A DNA stretch of 64,000 nt, taken from the NCBI GenBank assembly GCA_030645915.1, contig JAUSNO010000034.1:52724-116723 (forward strand), given 5' to 3'. The number at the start of each line of letters is the position of its first letter. Position 1 is the stretch's first letter. The stretch is from Undibacterium sp. (GTDB lineage Bacteria > Pseudomonadota > Gammaproteobacteria > Burkholderiales > Burkholderiaceae_D). The notes under the pieces were generated by a model, which saw only the letters and a list, made by a program, of their open reading frames with translations, had not been told where the DNA came from and ran no database searches. Both the position numbers and the translations under genes were made by a program. Shown here piece by piece: positions 25,733-34,317 of the stretch.

Positions 25733-27133
25733 TTAGAAACCAAAACTCGATTTCAGCAAGCCAAAGACCTTGGTGTTATCCAGCGTGCCTTTGTATATCT
25801 TGGCACCGGCACCGGTAGCAAATAATTTGACATCGCCGCCACCATGCGTTTCGCTGGAAAGGCGCACGCCAGTTTCCTGCTGGTAGTTATCTGCCAGTAC
25901 CGTCGCGCTGTCGAGGTTGGTGCGCAGGTTAGGGCGGTTTGGGCCGTTACCGAATACCAGTGTCGTGTAGCTATTGCCGTCGGCATCCTTGGTTACCGTA
26001 CCGTCTTTATAGTTACGATTAATATCAAGAATAGGATTGCCGCGTTTGCCATAGCCGTTAAATGCCAGCGTGTGATCGTGATCGGCAGTGACGACGATCA
26101 GGGTGTTGGCCAGCGTAGGGTCTGTCAGCTTGGCCTTGTCGAGCGCAGCTTTGATGGCATCGTCAAACGCGATCGTGTCGGTCAGTGCGCGCTTGGCATT
26201 AGTGCCGTGCAGGGCGTGATCGATACGGCCGCCTTCTACCATCAGGAAGTAGCCATTGGCGTTTTGCGACAAAATATCCATCGCCTTGGTGGTCATCTCG
26301 GCCAGACTTGGCTGATTGGCGCCTTCACCGACCGGCGGCGTGGCAGTACGATCGAGTTCATATTCCAATTGGCTCTTGCTGCTGTACAGACCGATAAATT
26401 TTTTGTTAATCGGCGCTGCCAGCATCTCCGCCTTGGTGGCGGCGACGGTGTAACCTTTTGCGGCCAATTCCGTCAGCAGGTTGCGCGCATCGGCACGGCC
26501 AGCCTTGTTGGTGGTGGCATTGTAGGGCGTAAAGTGATTGCGTCCGCCACCCATCATTACATCAACACCATCACCCAAGGCGGCATTGTAGCCAGCACCG
26601 GCAGGTACGATTTGCGCGGCAATGGCAAACTGCGCATTGCGATTGCAGACATGCGAAAAAGTCGCTGCCGGTGTCGCATGTGTCAGCTCTGTGGTGGTGA
26701 TCGAGCCTACCGCTTTACCTTTGGCCTTGGCCAGTTCCAGGATGGTAGGAACGGCGACACCATTGCCGGTGGCGGCGCAATTATTGACGCCCAGATTGCC
26801 GTTGACGTCTTTCGACGGGTTGGTCGCAACGGTATCGGCCGACATGGAGATGACTTCATTGTTCATCTTCACGCCTGTCATGTAGGCTGCCATCGACGGT
26901 GCGCTGTCGGTAGTTTGCGCATCGTTGGAAAAAGTCTTGATGCGCGCGGTGCGCTCAAACTTATCCATGGTCAGGCTGCCGTCTTCGCCGTATTTGTAGA
27001 TGCGCGAAGCGGTTACGGTGGACGGGCCCATGCCGTCGCCGAGGAAGAAAATAATGTTTTTGGCTTCGCCCGCAGCGTTGGCTACATTGGCAAAAGTCAG
27101 CGCCAGAGCGGCGGCGATTAGTGTGCGTTTCAT
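25733..27133 (-). CDS. phoA: alkaline phosphatase
   Basis: 466 residues with a Sec signal peptide (ALALTFANVANAAG). Motifs of the E. coli PhoA family are intact: metal-ligand loop FFLGDGMGPSTVTASR (residues 29-45), nucleophile serine in TTDSAPSMAAYMTG, zinc/magnesium ligands in MVEGGRIDHALHGTNAKRA and TADHDHTLAF, and the final histidine ligand in SSETHGGGDV. It is a periplasmic phosphomonoesterase. It lies 54 bp downstream of a paralogous phosphatase gene, with no terminator between, so it is probably served by the Pho box upstream of that gene. Confidence 0.95.
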   Translation of the reverse strand: MKRTLIAAALALTFANVANAAGEAKNIIFFLGDGMGPSTVTASRIYKYGEDGSLTMDKFERTARIKTFSNDAQTTDSAPSMAAYMTGVKMNNEVISMSADTVATNPSKDVNGNLGVNNCAATGNGVAVPTILELAKAKGKAVGSITTTELTHATPAATFSHVCNRNAQFAIAAQIVPAGAGYNAALGDGVDVMMGGGRNHFTPYNATTNKAGRADARNLLTELAAKGYTVAATKAEMLAAPINKKFIGLYSSKSQLEYELDRTATPPVGEGANQPSLAEMTTKAMDILSQNANGYFLMVEGGRIDHALHGTNAKRALTDTIAFDDAIKAALDKAKLTDPTLANTLIVVTADHDHTLAFNGYGKRGNPILDINRNYKDGTVTKDADGNSYTTLVFGNGPNRPNLRTNLDSATVLADNYQQETGVRLSSETHGGGDVKLFATGAGAKIYKGTLDNTKVFGLLKSSFGF

Positions 27134-27187
27134 TTTAGATTTCCGTTCTCAACAGTGTTGAAAAATTGTTGACTATGCGTTGATTAA

Positions 27188-28669
27188 TTACAGGCCAGAC
27201 GCGGCTTTTACCAGACCAAATACCTTGGTATTGTCGATGGTGCCCATGAAGCTGTCAGAACCCTTGCCGATAGCACCGAGGAAGACATCGGTACCGCCAT
27301 GCGTTTCGCTACCGGCGGCGACACGTACCACGGCTTCCTGGTGGTAAGCGTTGGCGCTGGTGACGGTTTCATCCAGGCTAGCCATCGCAGAGCGGCTGCC
27401 TTGGGTGCGGTTTTCGCCATTGCCGAAGCCAATGATGGAGTACGGTGCGCCATCCAGATCCTTATCCGGTACGCCGGTGACATAGTTCTTCACCACACCG
27501 AGTACGCCCGGATTACCTGCAGCTGTTTTACCGGTACGTTTGGCGTAACCGTTGAGTACCAAAGTGTGATCGTGATCAGCGGTAACGACGATCAATGTAT
27601 TGGCCAGAGTAGGGTCACTGATCTTGGCCTTGGCGATCGCTGCCTTGATCGCATTGTCGAAAGCGACGGTGTCTTGCAGGGCTTTTTTCGCCGTGGTTTC
27701 GTGCAGGGCGTGATCGATGCGGCCGCCTTCTACCATCAGGAAATATCCTTTGGCATTTTTGCCCAGAACATCCATGGCCTTGGTCGTCATCTCGGCCAGG
27801 CTAGGTTCCTTGGCTGAATCGCGATCCAGATCGTAGCTCATGTGGCTTGATGTAAACAAGCCGAGCAGGCGATCTGTTTTAGTCCCGTCAATCGCGTTGA
27901 ACTCGGTGCTGTTGCTGGCGTAGGTGTAATTCTTTGCCTTCATTTCGGCGATCAGATCACGGCCATCGCTACGTTTTCCGCCATCTTTAAATTGGGTGAA
28001 GAACTGTCTGCCGCCGCCCAGTAAAACATCCAGGCCTGTCGTGCCCAGGGCCGCGTTGTAACCGACACCGCCTGGTACAGCTGCAGCGGCGATATCGTTT
28101 TCCAGATCGCGGTGACAGATATGCGAATAGGTGGCCGCCGGTGTGGCGTGCGTAACGCGGGTAGTGGTGACCACGCCGGTAGAGAGTCCCTTGGCCTTGG
28201 CTGATTCGAGCAGGGTAATGGCTGGCGTGCCGTTTGTGGTGCCGCAATTATTGGCCAGCTTGTTGCCGTTGGCATCGACAGTCGGATCTTTTGCCAGCGT
28301 GTCGGCAGACATCGAGATGACTTCATTATTCATCTTCACGCCTGTCATATAGGCCGCCATCGAGGGGGCGCTATCGGTCACCTGTGCGTCATTGGAAAAT
28401 GTTTTGATGAAGGCAGTTTCCGGCAGGGTATCCATGGTCAGATCGCCGTCTTCGCCCACCGCATAAATGCGCGCGGCGGTCATGGTGGTCATGCCCATGC
28501 CGTCACCGAGAAAGAAGATGACGTTCTTAGGCACTTCAACAGCAGGCGCGGTAACGGGATTGTTGCTGCTACATCCGGCGATCACCAGAGTGAGTGATGC
28601 GGCAATTGCGGCGGTCATTGCGACGCTGTGTCCAGCGACGGAAAAGGAGTTGCGTTTCATGTCATCCAT
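27188..28669 (-). CDS. alkaline phosphatase, lipoprotein form
   Basis: 493 residues. The N-terminus contains a lipobox (LTLVIAGCSS, Cys about 33), so this paralogue is predicted to be lipid-anchored, unlike its soluble neighbour. The ATG at 28660 (MKRNSFSVAG) is an equally good start. The phosphatase motifs match those of the downstream gene: FFLGDGMGMTTMTAAR, VTDSAPSMAAYMTG, MVEGGRIDHALHET, TADHDHTLVL and GSETHGGTDV. The shared run of identical residues around the nucleophile points to tandem duplication followed by a change of anchoring. The promoter region carries a four-repeat Pho box. Confidence 0.94.
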   Translation of the reverse strand: MDDMKRNSFSVAGHSVAMTAAIAASLTLVIAGCSSNNPVTAPAVEVPKNVIFFLGDGMGMTTMTAARIYAVGEDGDLTMDTLPETAFIKTFSNDAQVTDSAPSMAAYMTGVKMNNEVISMSADTLAKDPTVDANGNKLANNCGTTNGTPAITLLESAKAKGLSTGVVTTTRVTHATPAATYSHICHRDLENDIAAAAVPGGVGYNAALGTTGLDVLLGGGRQFFTQFKDGGKRSDGRDLIAEMKAKNYTYASNSTEFNAIDGTKTDRLLGLFTSSHMSYDLDRDSAKEPSLAEMTTKAMDVLGKNAKGYFLMVEGGRIDHALHETTAKKALQDTVAFDNAIKAAIAKAKISDPTLANTLIVVTADHDHTLVLNGYAKRTGKTAAGNPGVLGVVKNYVTGVPDKDLDGAPYSIIGFGNGENRTQGSRSAMASLDETVTSANAYHQEAVVRVAAGSETHGGTDVFLGAIGKGSDSFMGTIDNTKVFGLVKAASGL

Positions 28670-28707
28670 CCAGCTTGGTTTAAAAGCTGTGAATGTACAG
28701 AAACTAT

Positions 28708-28747
28708 ATGACTAGCCAATGACGACCGTATGACGGCTTAATGACAA
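28708..28747 (-). promoter_or_regulatory. Pho box (four PhoB half-sites)
   Basis: On the minus strand four 7-mers TTGTCAT, CCGTCAT, TCGTCAT and TAGTCAT follow each other with exact 4-bp spacers (11-bp period), ending 38 bp before the start codon at 28669. This is the classic PhoB operator layout (CTGTCAT direct repeats). It predicts induction of both phosphatase genes by phosphate starvation. Confidence 0.9.
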
Positions 28748-28814
28748 ACGTAATCACTGCGGTTGCAGCGATTACGCCGTGATGAGAAATGCGCGTATGA
28801 CACACAAGGCAGGT

Positions 28815-28840
28815 CAATTTTTACCCTGCAGTAAAAATTG
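28815..28840. repeat. perfect 10-bp inverted repeat
   Basis: CAATTTTTAC (28815-28824), spacer CCTGCA, GTAAAAATTG (28831-28840). It lies between the phosphatase operon promoter and the 3' end of the Lrp-type gene. It could form a weak hairpin at the end of the Lrp transcript, though no T-run follows, or be a regulator site. Confidence 0.5.
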
Positions 28841-28883
28841 ATGGCTGCAAAACAGTGAATTAAAAAATGACTTACTGACTTAA

Positions 28884-29342
28884 TTACCTGATCGGCAGAC
28901 AGGTCGTGTTCTTGACTTCTTCCATCACCGCATACGTGTGCGTCTCGCGCACGCCATTGAGCTGCAATAGGGATTTGCCAAGGAAATCGCGATAGGCATT
29001 CATGTCCTTGACGCGTGCCTTGACCAGATAATCAAAGCCGCCAGCCACCATGTGACATTCCAATACTTCGGGAATAGCCTGAACACCGCGTTTGAAAGCC
29101 TCGAATACGTCAGCGGTAGTGCGGTCCAGCACAACCTCAATAAACACCAGCAAGGCCACATCGAGCAGATGCGGATTGAGTTGCGCGGTGTAACCAAGGA
29201 TGTAGCCGGACTCCTGTAATTTGCGCACGCGCTCAAGGCAGGCTGCGGGAGAAAGGTTGACTCGCGTGGCGAGTTCTACGTTACTGATACGGCCGTCATT
29301 TTGTAATTCGGCCAATATTCTTTTACTGATTTTGTCTAGCAT
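28884..29342 (-). CDS. Lrp/AsnC-family regulator, probable putA activator
   Basis: 152 residues. N-terminal AsnC helix-turn-helix (1-60: LDKISKRILAELQNDGRISNVELATRVNLSPAACLERVRKL) and C-terminal RAM effector domain (70-145: VFIEVVLDRTTADVFEAFKRGVQ, VLECHMVAGGFDYLVKARVKDM). It is divergent from putA with a 140-bp gap. That is the arrangement of PutR/BkdR-type Lrp proteins that switch on proline catabolism when proline is present. Regulation of putA is therefore likely but inferred from context. Confidence 0.9.
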   Translation of the reverse strand: MLDKISKRILAELQNDGRISNVELATRVNLSPAACLERVRKLQESGYILGYTAQLNPHLLDVALLVFIEVVLDRTTADVFEAFKRGVQAIPEVLECHMVAGGFDYLVKARVKDMNAYRDFLGKSLLQLNGVRETHTYAVMEEVKNTTCLPIR

Positions 29343-29482
29343 AAGAAGTCAGAAGTAATGGTTAATAATATTCGGTGGAATTGTCTCATGAAATATTAAA
29401 TTTTGATATGTAACAATATTTCCAGAATTAATCATCGTGGATCGTCTATACAATTGAATCAAATTTGCTATCAGAAAAAACT

Positions 29483-32400
29483 ATGCCTACGACATCCAAT
29501 TCTAGCTCTCCTATGCCACAGGTAGTGCCATTTCAGGCGCTGCAAGCTGAAATGATCCAAGGTGCTTCTGCACTGAGAATGGCCATCACCGAAGTCTATC
29601 GCCGCGATGAACCAGCCTCTGTGCAATGGTTGTTGGCCAACGTCAAAGCGTATCCTACCGCACAATCGAAGATCAAGTCTCTAGCCCATGAATTGGTCAG
29701 TGCCGTGCGCCAGAAACGCACCCGCGCCTCGGGTGTCGATGCGCTGATGCATGAGTTTTCTTTATCATCGGAAGAGGGCGTGGCCCTGATGTGTATGGCC
29801 GAAGCCTTGTTGCGCATTCCCGACAGCCAAACCGCAGACCGACTGATTGCCGACAAAATCAGCAAAGGCGACTGGCGCAAGCATCTGGGTGAATCCCCTT
29901 CTTTATTCGTCAATGCGGCAACCTGGGGCTTATTGGTGACGGGAAAACTGGTCAGCACCAATAGCGATCAGGGCCTGGGGTCGGCTTTATCGCGTCTGAT
30001 TACCAAAGGCGGCGAACCCTTGATCCGCAAGGGTGTCGATCTGGCGATGCGCATGCTGGGCAATCAGTTTGTCACTGGCCAGACCATAGGCGAAGCGCTG
30101 GCCAACAGCGTGGAAAACGAAAAACGCGGTTACCGTTATTCCTACGATATGCTGGGTGAAGCGGCGCTGACAGCACATGACGCGGCCTTTTATTTCAAAT
30201 CTTACGAGACCGCCATTCACGCCATCGGCAAAGCCTCGAATGGCCGCGGCATCAAGGACGGCCCGGGGATTTCTGTCAAACTCTCTGCCTTGCATCCACG
30301 CTACTCGCGCGCGCAACGGGCACGCACGATGAACGAATTATTGCCGCTGCTGAAAAAACTCTTGCTGATCGCCAAGCAGTACAACATCGGCCTCAATATC
30401 GATGCCGAAGAGGCCGACCGGCTGGAACTCTCGCTGGACATGATGGAAGCGCTGGCGTTTGATCCTGATCTGGCAGGCTTTGACGGCATCGGTTTTGTGG
30501 TGCAGGCATACCAAAAGCGTTGCCCGTATGTGATCGATTATCTGGTCGATCTGGCGCGCCGCAGCGGCCGTAAACTGATGGTGCGCCTGGTCAAGGGTGC
30601 GTATTGGGATTCTGAAGTCAAGCGCGCGCAGGTTGATGGCATGAGCGGTTTCCCGGTCTACACCCGCAAGGTATATACCGATGTCTCTTACCTGGTCTGC
30701 GCACAAAAACTGCTGGCCGCAACGGATGTCATTTATCCCCAGTTTGCCACCCACAATGCGCTAACCTTATCGACGATTTACACCTGGGCGCAGGAAGCCA
30801 ATATTACCGATTATGAATTCCAGTGCCTGCATGGCATGGGCGAAACTCTGTACGACCAGGTGGTCGGCAAAGACAAGCTGAACAAGCCTTGCCGCGTGTA
30901 CGCACCGGTCGGTTCGCACCAGACCCTGCTGGCTTACCTGGTACGCCGCTTGCTGGAAAACGGCGCCAATTCTTCCTTCGTCAATCAGATCGTCGATGAA
31001 AAAATCTCCATCGATTCATTAATTGCCGACCCGCTCAGCATCGCCAGTGAACTTGCGGGCCAGCCGCATCCGGGTATCGCATTGCCAGCGGATTTGTTTG
31101 GCGGCGAACGCAAAAATTCGGCAGGCCTGGATTTCAGCAATGAACTTACGCTGCAAAAAATCGCCCGTCATTTTTCTGCCTGCAGTCAGCAAGTGTTAAC
31201 CGCGACGCCGCTATTGCTGGGCCAGGTGTCATCGACCAATTCGCATGCGATTACTAATCCGGCGGATCATCAGGATATCGTCGGCCATGTCATCGAAGCC
31301 GATGCGCATGATGTGCAAACGGCCCTGGCGGAAGCAGAAAATTATGTCATGGATTGGCAGACGGTAGCGCCGATAGAACGCGCAGCAATACTGAAAAAAG
31401 CCGCCGATCTGCTGGAAGCACAGACGCTCGATTTTATGGCACTGGCGATCCGCGAAGCAGGCAAGTCTCTGCCGAACGCCTTGGCAGAAGTGCGCGAAGC
31501 GGTCGACTTCTTGCGCTACTACGCGACGCAGGTTGAATCGCTGCCAAATACCCTGGCCTTGGGCCCGGTAGTCTGCATCAGTCCCTGGAATTTTCCGCTA
31601 GCGATTTTTATCGGCGAGGTCAGCGCGGCGCTGGCAGCCGGTAACGTGGTGCTGGCAAAACCGGCTGAACAGACGCCATTGATCGCCTACCGCGCGATTC
31701 AATTAATGCACGAAGCCGGTGTACCGCGCGGCGCCCTGCAATTTTTGCCAGGCACCGGTGAAGTGGTCGGGGCACAACTGGTGGCAGACCGCCGCGTCAA
31801 GGGCGTGATCTTTACCGGATCAACCGAAGTGGCGCAGATTATCAACCGCACCCTGGTAAAACGCTCGCTGGCAGAAAATATCGACATCCCCCTGATCGCC
31901 GAAACCGGTGGCCAGAATGCCATGATCGTTGACAGCAGCGCCTTGCCGGAACAGGTCGTCAATGACGTGCTGTCGTCTGCATTTGACAGCGCTGGCCAGC
32001 GCTGTTCTGCCTTGCGTGTGCTGTGCCTGCAAAAAGAAATCGCCGACAAGACACTGGACATGCTGAAAGGCGCAATGCTGGAATTACGCGTCGGCAAACC
32101 TGATCAGCTGGCGATAGACATAGGCCCGGTCATTGATGTCGATGCGCAAAAATCCTTGCAGGCGCATATCGACAGCATCCGGGAAAAAGCGAAAAATTTT
32201 TATGCCATGGACTTGCCTTTGTCTTGCCAGAAAGGGACCTTCATCGCACCCACTGTCATAGAAATCAACTCGCTGGCTGAATTAAGCAAAGAAGTATTTG
32301 GCCCCGTGCTACATGTCTTGCGTTACGAGCGCAATGACTTGCCGGCCCTGATCGACACCATCAACGCCAGCGGTTTTGGCTTAACCCTGGGCATACACAC

Positions 32401-33154
32401 GCGCATCGATGAGACCATCGCCTTCATCACTGAACGCGCGCATGTCGGCAATATTTATGTCAACCGCAATATCGTCGGCGCCGTGGTCGGCGTGCAGCCT
32501 TTTGGCGGCGAAGGAAAATCCGGTACAGGGCCAAAAGCCGGTGGCCCGCTGTACCTGAAACGCCTGCAAAAAAATGCCACTGGCGCACTCGGTGGCCATA
32601 CGGTGTATGAACGTCAGGCACCGGCATCACTGGAATCTCTGCTGGTCTGGGCCAAGACGCATGGTCACGAAAAAGTGGCGGCGCAAGCCGACCATTATGC
32701 TCATAACAGCCCTTATAAAATGACCATGCTATTGCCTGGCCCGACCGGCGAAATCAACACCCTAGCCTTTGCACCACGCGGACGTATCTTTTGCGCGGCA
32801 AGCACGGTCAATTGTTTATTAAACGAAATCGCTGCGGTACTGGCCACCGGCAATACACCGGTACTGCCGGCAATGACCATGCAGATTTTTCCGACAGGCT
32901 TACCGGATGAAGTACGGCGCCAAATAGTGCAGGCGGAGACTGATCAGGCTAACGCACAGTTCGCCCTGATTGAAGGTAATTTGCTGGCCGTGTACAAGCC
33001 ATTATTTGCCGCACAAGATGGCGCCATCGTTTCCGTCATCGAAATGCAGGAAGGGTCGGAAGCCCCGTTGTGGCGTCTGGTGGCAGAGCGCGCCCTGTGT
33101 ATCAATACGACAGCGGCGGGAGGAAATGCCAGCCTGATGACTTTGCAGAGTTAG
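29483..33154 (+). CDS. putA: bifunctional proline dehydrogenase / P5C dehydrogenase
   Basis: 1223 residues from the ATG at 29483 (a TTG at 29465 is the only upstream alternative). It converts proline to glutamate in two steps. The FAD-dependent proline dehydrogenase barrel spans about 170-480 (GPGISVKLSALHPRYSRAQ, LNIDAEEADRLELSLD, MVRLVKGAYWDSEVKRAQ). The aldehyde dehydrogenase spans about 540-1030 with FTGSTEVA and the catalytic cysteine in FDSAGQRCSALRVL, and a C-terminal ALDH-like oligomerisation domain follows. The ribbon-helix-helix DNA-binding domain of E. coli PutA is absent, consistent with control by the divergent Lrp-type regulator. Confidence 0.96.
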   Translation: MPTTSNSSSPMPQVVPFQALQAEMIQGASALRMAITEVYRRDEPASVQWLLANVKAYPTAQSKIKSLAHELVSAVRQKRTRASGVDALMHEFSLSSEEGVALMCMAEALLRIPDSQTADRLIADKISKGDWRKHLGESPSLFVNAATWGLLVTGKLVSTNSDQGLGSALSRLITKGGEPLIRKGVDLAMRMLGNQFVTGQTIGEALANSVENEKRGYRYSYDMLGEAALTAHDAAFYFKSYETAIHAIGKASNGRGIKDGPGISVKLSALHPRYSRAQRARTMNELLPLLKKLLLIAKQYNIGLNIDAEEADRLELSLDMMEALAFDPDLAGFDGIGFVVQAYQKRCPYVIDYLVDLARRSGRKLMVRLVKGAYWDSEVKRAQVDGMSGFPVYTRKVYTDVSYLVCAQKLLAATDVIYPQFATHNALTLSTIYTWAQEANITDYEFQCLHGMGETLYDQVVGKDKLNKPCRVYAPVGSHQTLLAYLVRRLLENGANSSFVNQIVDEKISIDSLIADPLSIASELAGQPHPGIALPADLFGGERKNSAGLDFSNELTLQKIARHFSACSQQVLTATPLLLGQVSSTNSHAITNPADHQDIVGHVIEADAHDVQTALAEAENYVMDWQTVAPIERAAILKKAADLLEAQTLDFMALAIREAGKSLPNALAEVREAVDFLRYYATQVESLPNTLALGPVVCISPWNFPLAIFIGEVSAALAAGNVVLAKPAEQTPLIAYRAIQLMHEAGVPRGALQFLPGTGEVVGAQLVADRRVKGVIFTGSTEVAQIINRTLVKRSLAENIDIPLIAETGGQNAMIVDSSALPEQVVNDVLSSAFDSAGQRCSALRVLCLQKEIADKTLDMLKGAMLELRVGKPDQLAIDIGPVIDVDAQKSLQAHIDSIREKAKNFYAMDLPLSCQKGTFIAPTVIEINSLAELSKEVFGPVLHVLRYERNDLPALIDTINASGFGLTLGIHTRIDETIAFITERAHVGNIYVNRNIVGAVVGVQPFGGEGKSGTGPKAGGPLYLKRLQKNATGALGGHTVYERQAPASLESLLVWAKTHGHEKVAAQADHYAHNSPYKMTMLLPGPTGEINTLAFAPRGRIFCAASTVNCLLNEIAAVLATGNTPVLPAMTMQIFPTGLPDEVRRQIVQAETDQANAQFALIEGNLLAVYKPLFAAQDGAIVSVIEMQEGSEAPLWRLVAERALCINTTAAGGNASLMTLQS

Positions 33155-33189
33155 GCTATTGCCGCTATCGCTATCTGATGGATAGCCAT

Positions 33190-33231
33190 AAAAAAATCGC
33201 CTTGCGTTAATCCGGAAGGCGATTTTTTTTT
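33190..33231. terminator. bidirectional terminator between putA and Sel1 gene
   Basis: AAAAAATCGCCTT, a 12-bp loop, AAGGCGATTTTTTTTT (33191-33230). A-run and T-run flank the stem on both sides, so it can serve the convergent genes ending at 33154 and 33249. Confidence 0.93.
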
Positions 33232-33248
33232 GCCTTTGGTTGCTAAAT

Positions 33249-33977
33249 CTAATGTTCAAGCGAAGTGAGTAAGGCTGGTATAGTTTTTATACCCGTCCGC
33301 GCCTTTGTAGTAAGTGGTGTTGGTCCAGTCACCCAAGATAGGCGAATTGTGTTTGCCTCTGACTTTTCAGCGGTAGACAGTTGGGAATCCAATTTTTCTA
33401 TGTGATCAAGGAGCTCTTTAGTGACATTTGGCATGAGGTCCTCGAGTACCAGCATTAGCGCAAATCCCTTGATCTTGTCTGGTGAGGATTTGCTGGAGTA
33501 ATAATTAGCCAAGTATGCGGTAGCCTGGACGTTCGCCTGCCGTGAAGATCGCTCCCACCAAATTACAGCATTTGCCAAATCACCTTTTTTGCCAAAGTGC
33601 ATGCCCACGTCGTATTGAGCAAGGTCATAGCCGGCCTCGGCAGCCCGGAGCTTAAACCTCAAAGCTTCTGCCTCATTAATTGGAACAACACCTGTAAATT
33701 GGCCAGTTAAATAGCAACCTACTTTGTAGGATGCAAGCGCATTGCCTGCATCGGCTGCTTCAGAGAAATATTGGAAGGCTGTCCGGTTATCACGAGGCGT
33801 CCCGATACCATTATTTAGGAACATTCCGAGGTTGTACTTGACATCAGCGTTGCCTGTTGAGGCAAGCGCGGCCAACCTCTTGAACATCATTTCCGGTGAA
33901 GGGTCTTGTGCGTGAACCGATCGCAAAGAAAGGATAACGATAGTCATGAATGTAAAGAGGGGCTTGATGATGCGCAT
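33249..33977 (-). CDS. exported Sel1-repeat (TPR-like) protein
   Basis: 242 residues. A signal peptide covers about 1-23 (MTIVILSLRSVHA). At least three Sel1-type repeats of about 36 residues follow (NADVKYNLGMFLNNGIGTPRDNRTAFQYFSEAADAGN; ALASYKVGCYL..EALRFKLRAAEAGYD; LAQYDVGMHFGKKGDLANAVIWWERSSRQ). Such solenoids mediate protein-protein contacts; the partner is unknown. The C-terminal ~60 residues are not repeat-like. Codon use is somewhat AT-richer than its neighbours. Confidence 0.8.
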   Translation of the reverse strand: MRIIKPLFTFMTIVILSLRSVHAQDPSPEMMFKRLAALASTGNADVKYNLGMFLNNGIGTPRDNRTAFQYFSEAADAGNALASYKVGCYLTGQFTGVVPINEAEALRFKLRAAEAGYDLAQYDVGMHFGKKGDLANAVIWWERSSRQANVQATAYLANYYSSKSSPDKIKGFALMLVLEDLMPNVTKELLDHIEKLDSQLSTAEKSEANTIRLSWVTGPTPLTTKARTGIKTIPALLTSLEH

Positions 33978-34317
33978 GAATTTTCCTGAAGGGCCTAATG
34001 TTGATTTAATTTTTCATTTTATAAAATTAACCAGCGATGAAAAAACCAGTCATCGGTTTCGCTTCTCTGGAAAGCCTGATGGCGCCTGACTCAAATTGCT
34101 ACCTCCTCAAAAATAATAAATATAAGAAAACCGACAAAATTCTCGCAGAGATTAGTTTTCATTTTATCTATCTTATTGATAACAAAAAAATATATTTTAA
34201 AGATCGGCATTTATTGAAAATTAGTTGACTGAGAACCTTACTTGCCTTTTATCAGTATCAGTGACCGGTAATAGGTCATATTATTGAATTGATCCAAATT
34301 CACTTATTCAAGCGGAC
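33978..34317. other. AT-rich intergenic region
   Basis: 340 bp, strongly AT-rich between 34100 and 34210. A 63-codon open frame at 34037-34228 has no ribosome site or recognisable product and is not called as a gene. No riboswitch pattern was recognised ahead of the transporter gene. Confidence 0.4.

Noticed and set aside
25844..27121. 425-codon plus-strand open frame opposite phoA
   Set aside because: It is the antisense shadow of a well-supported alkaline phosphatase gene. The translation has no recognisable domain, and the frame follows from high-GC codon bias on the other strand.
34037..34228. 63-codon ORF in the AT-rich gap before the NRAMP-like gene
   Set aside because: No ribosome-binding site and an AT-driven composition (Lys, Asn, Ile). 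It looks like chance in an AT-rich spacer.
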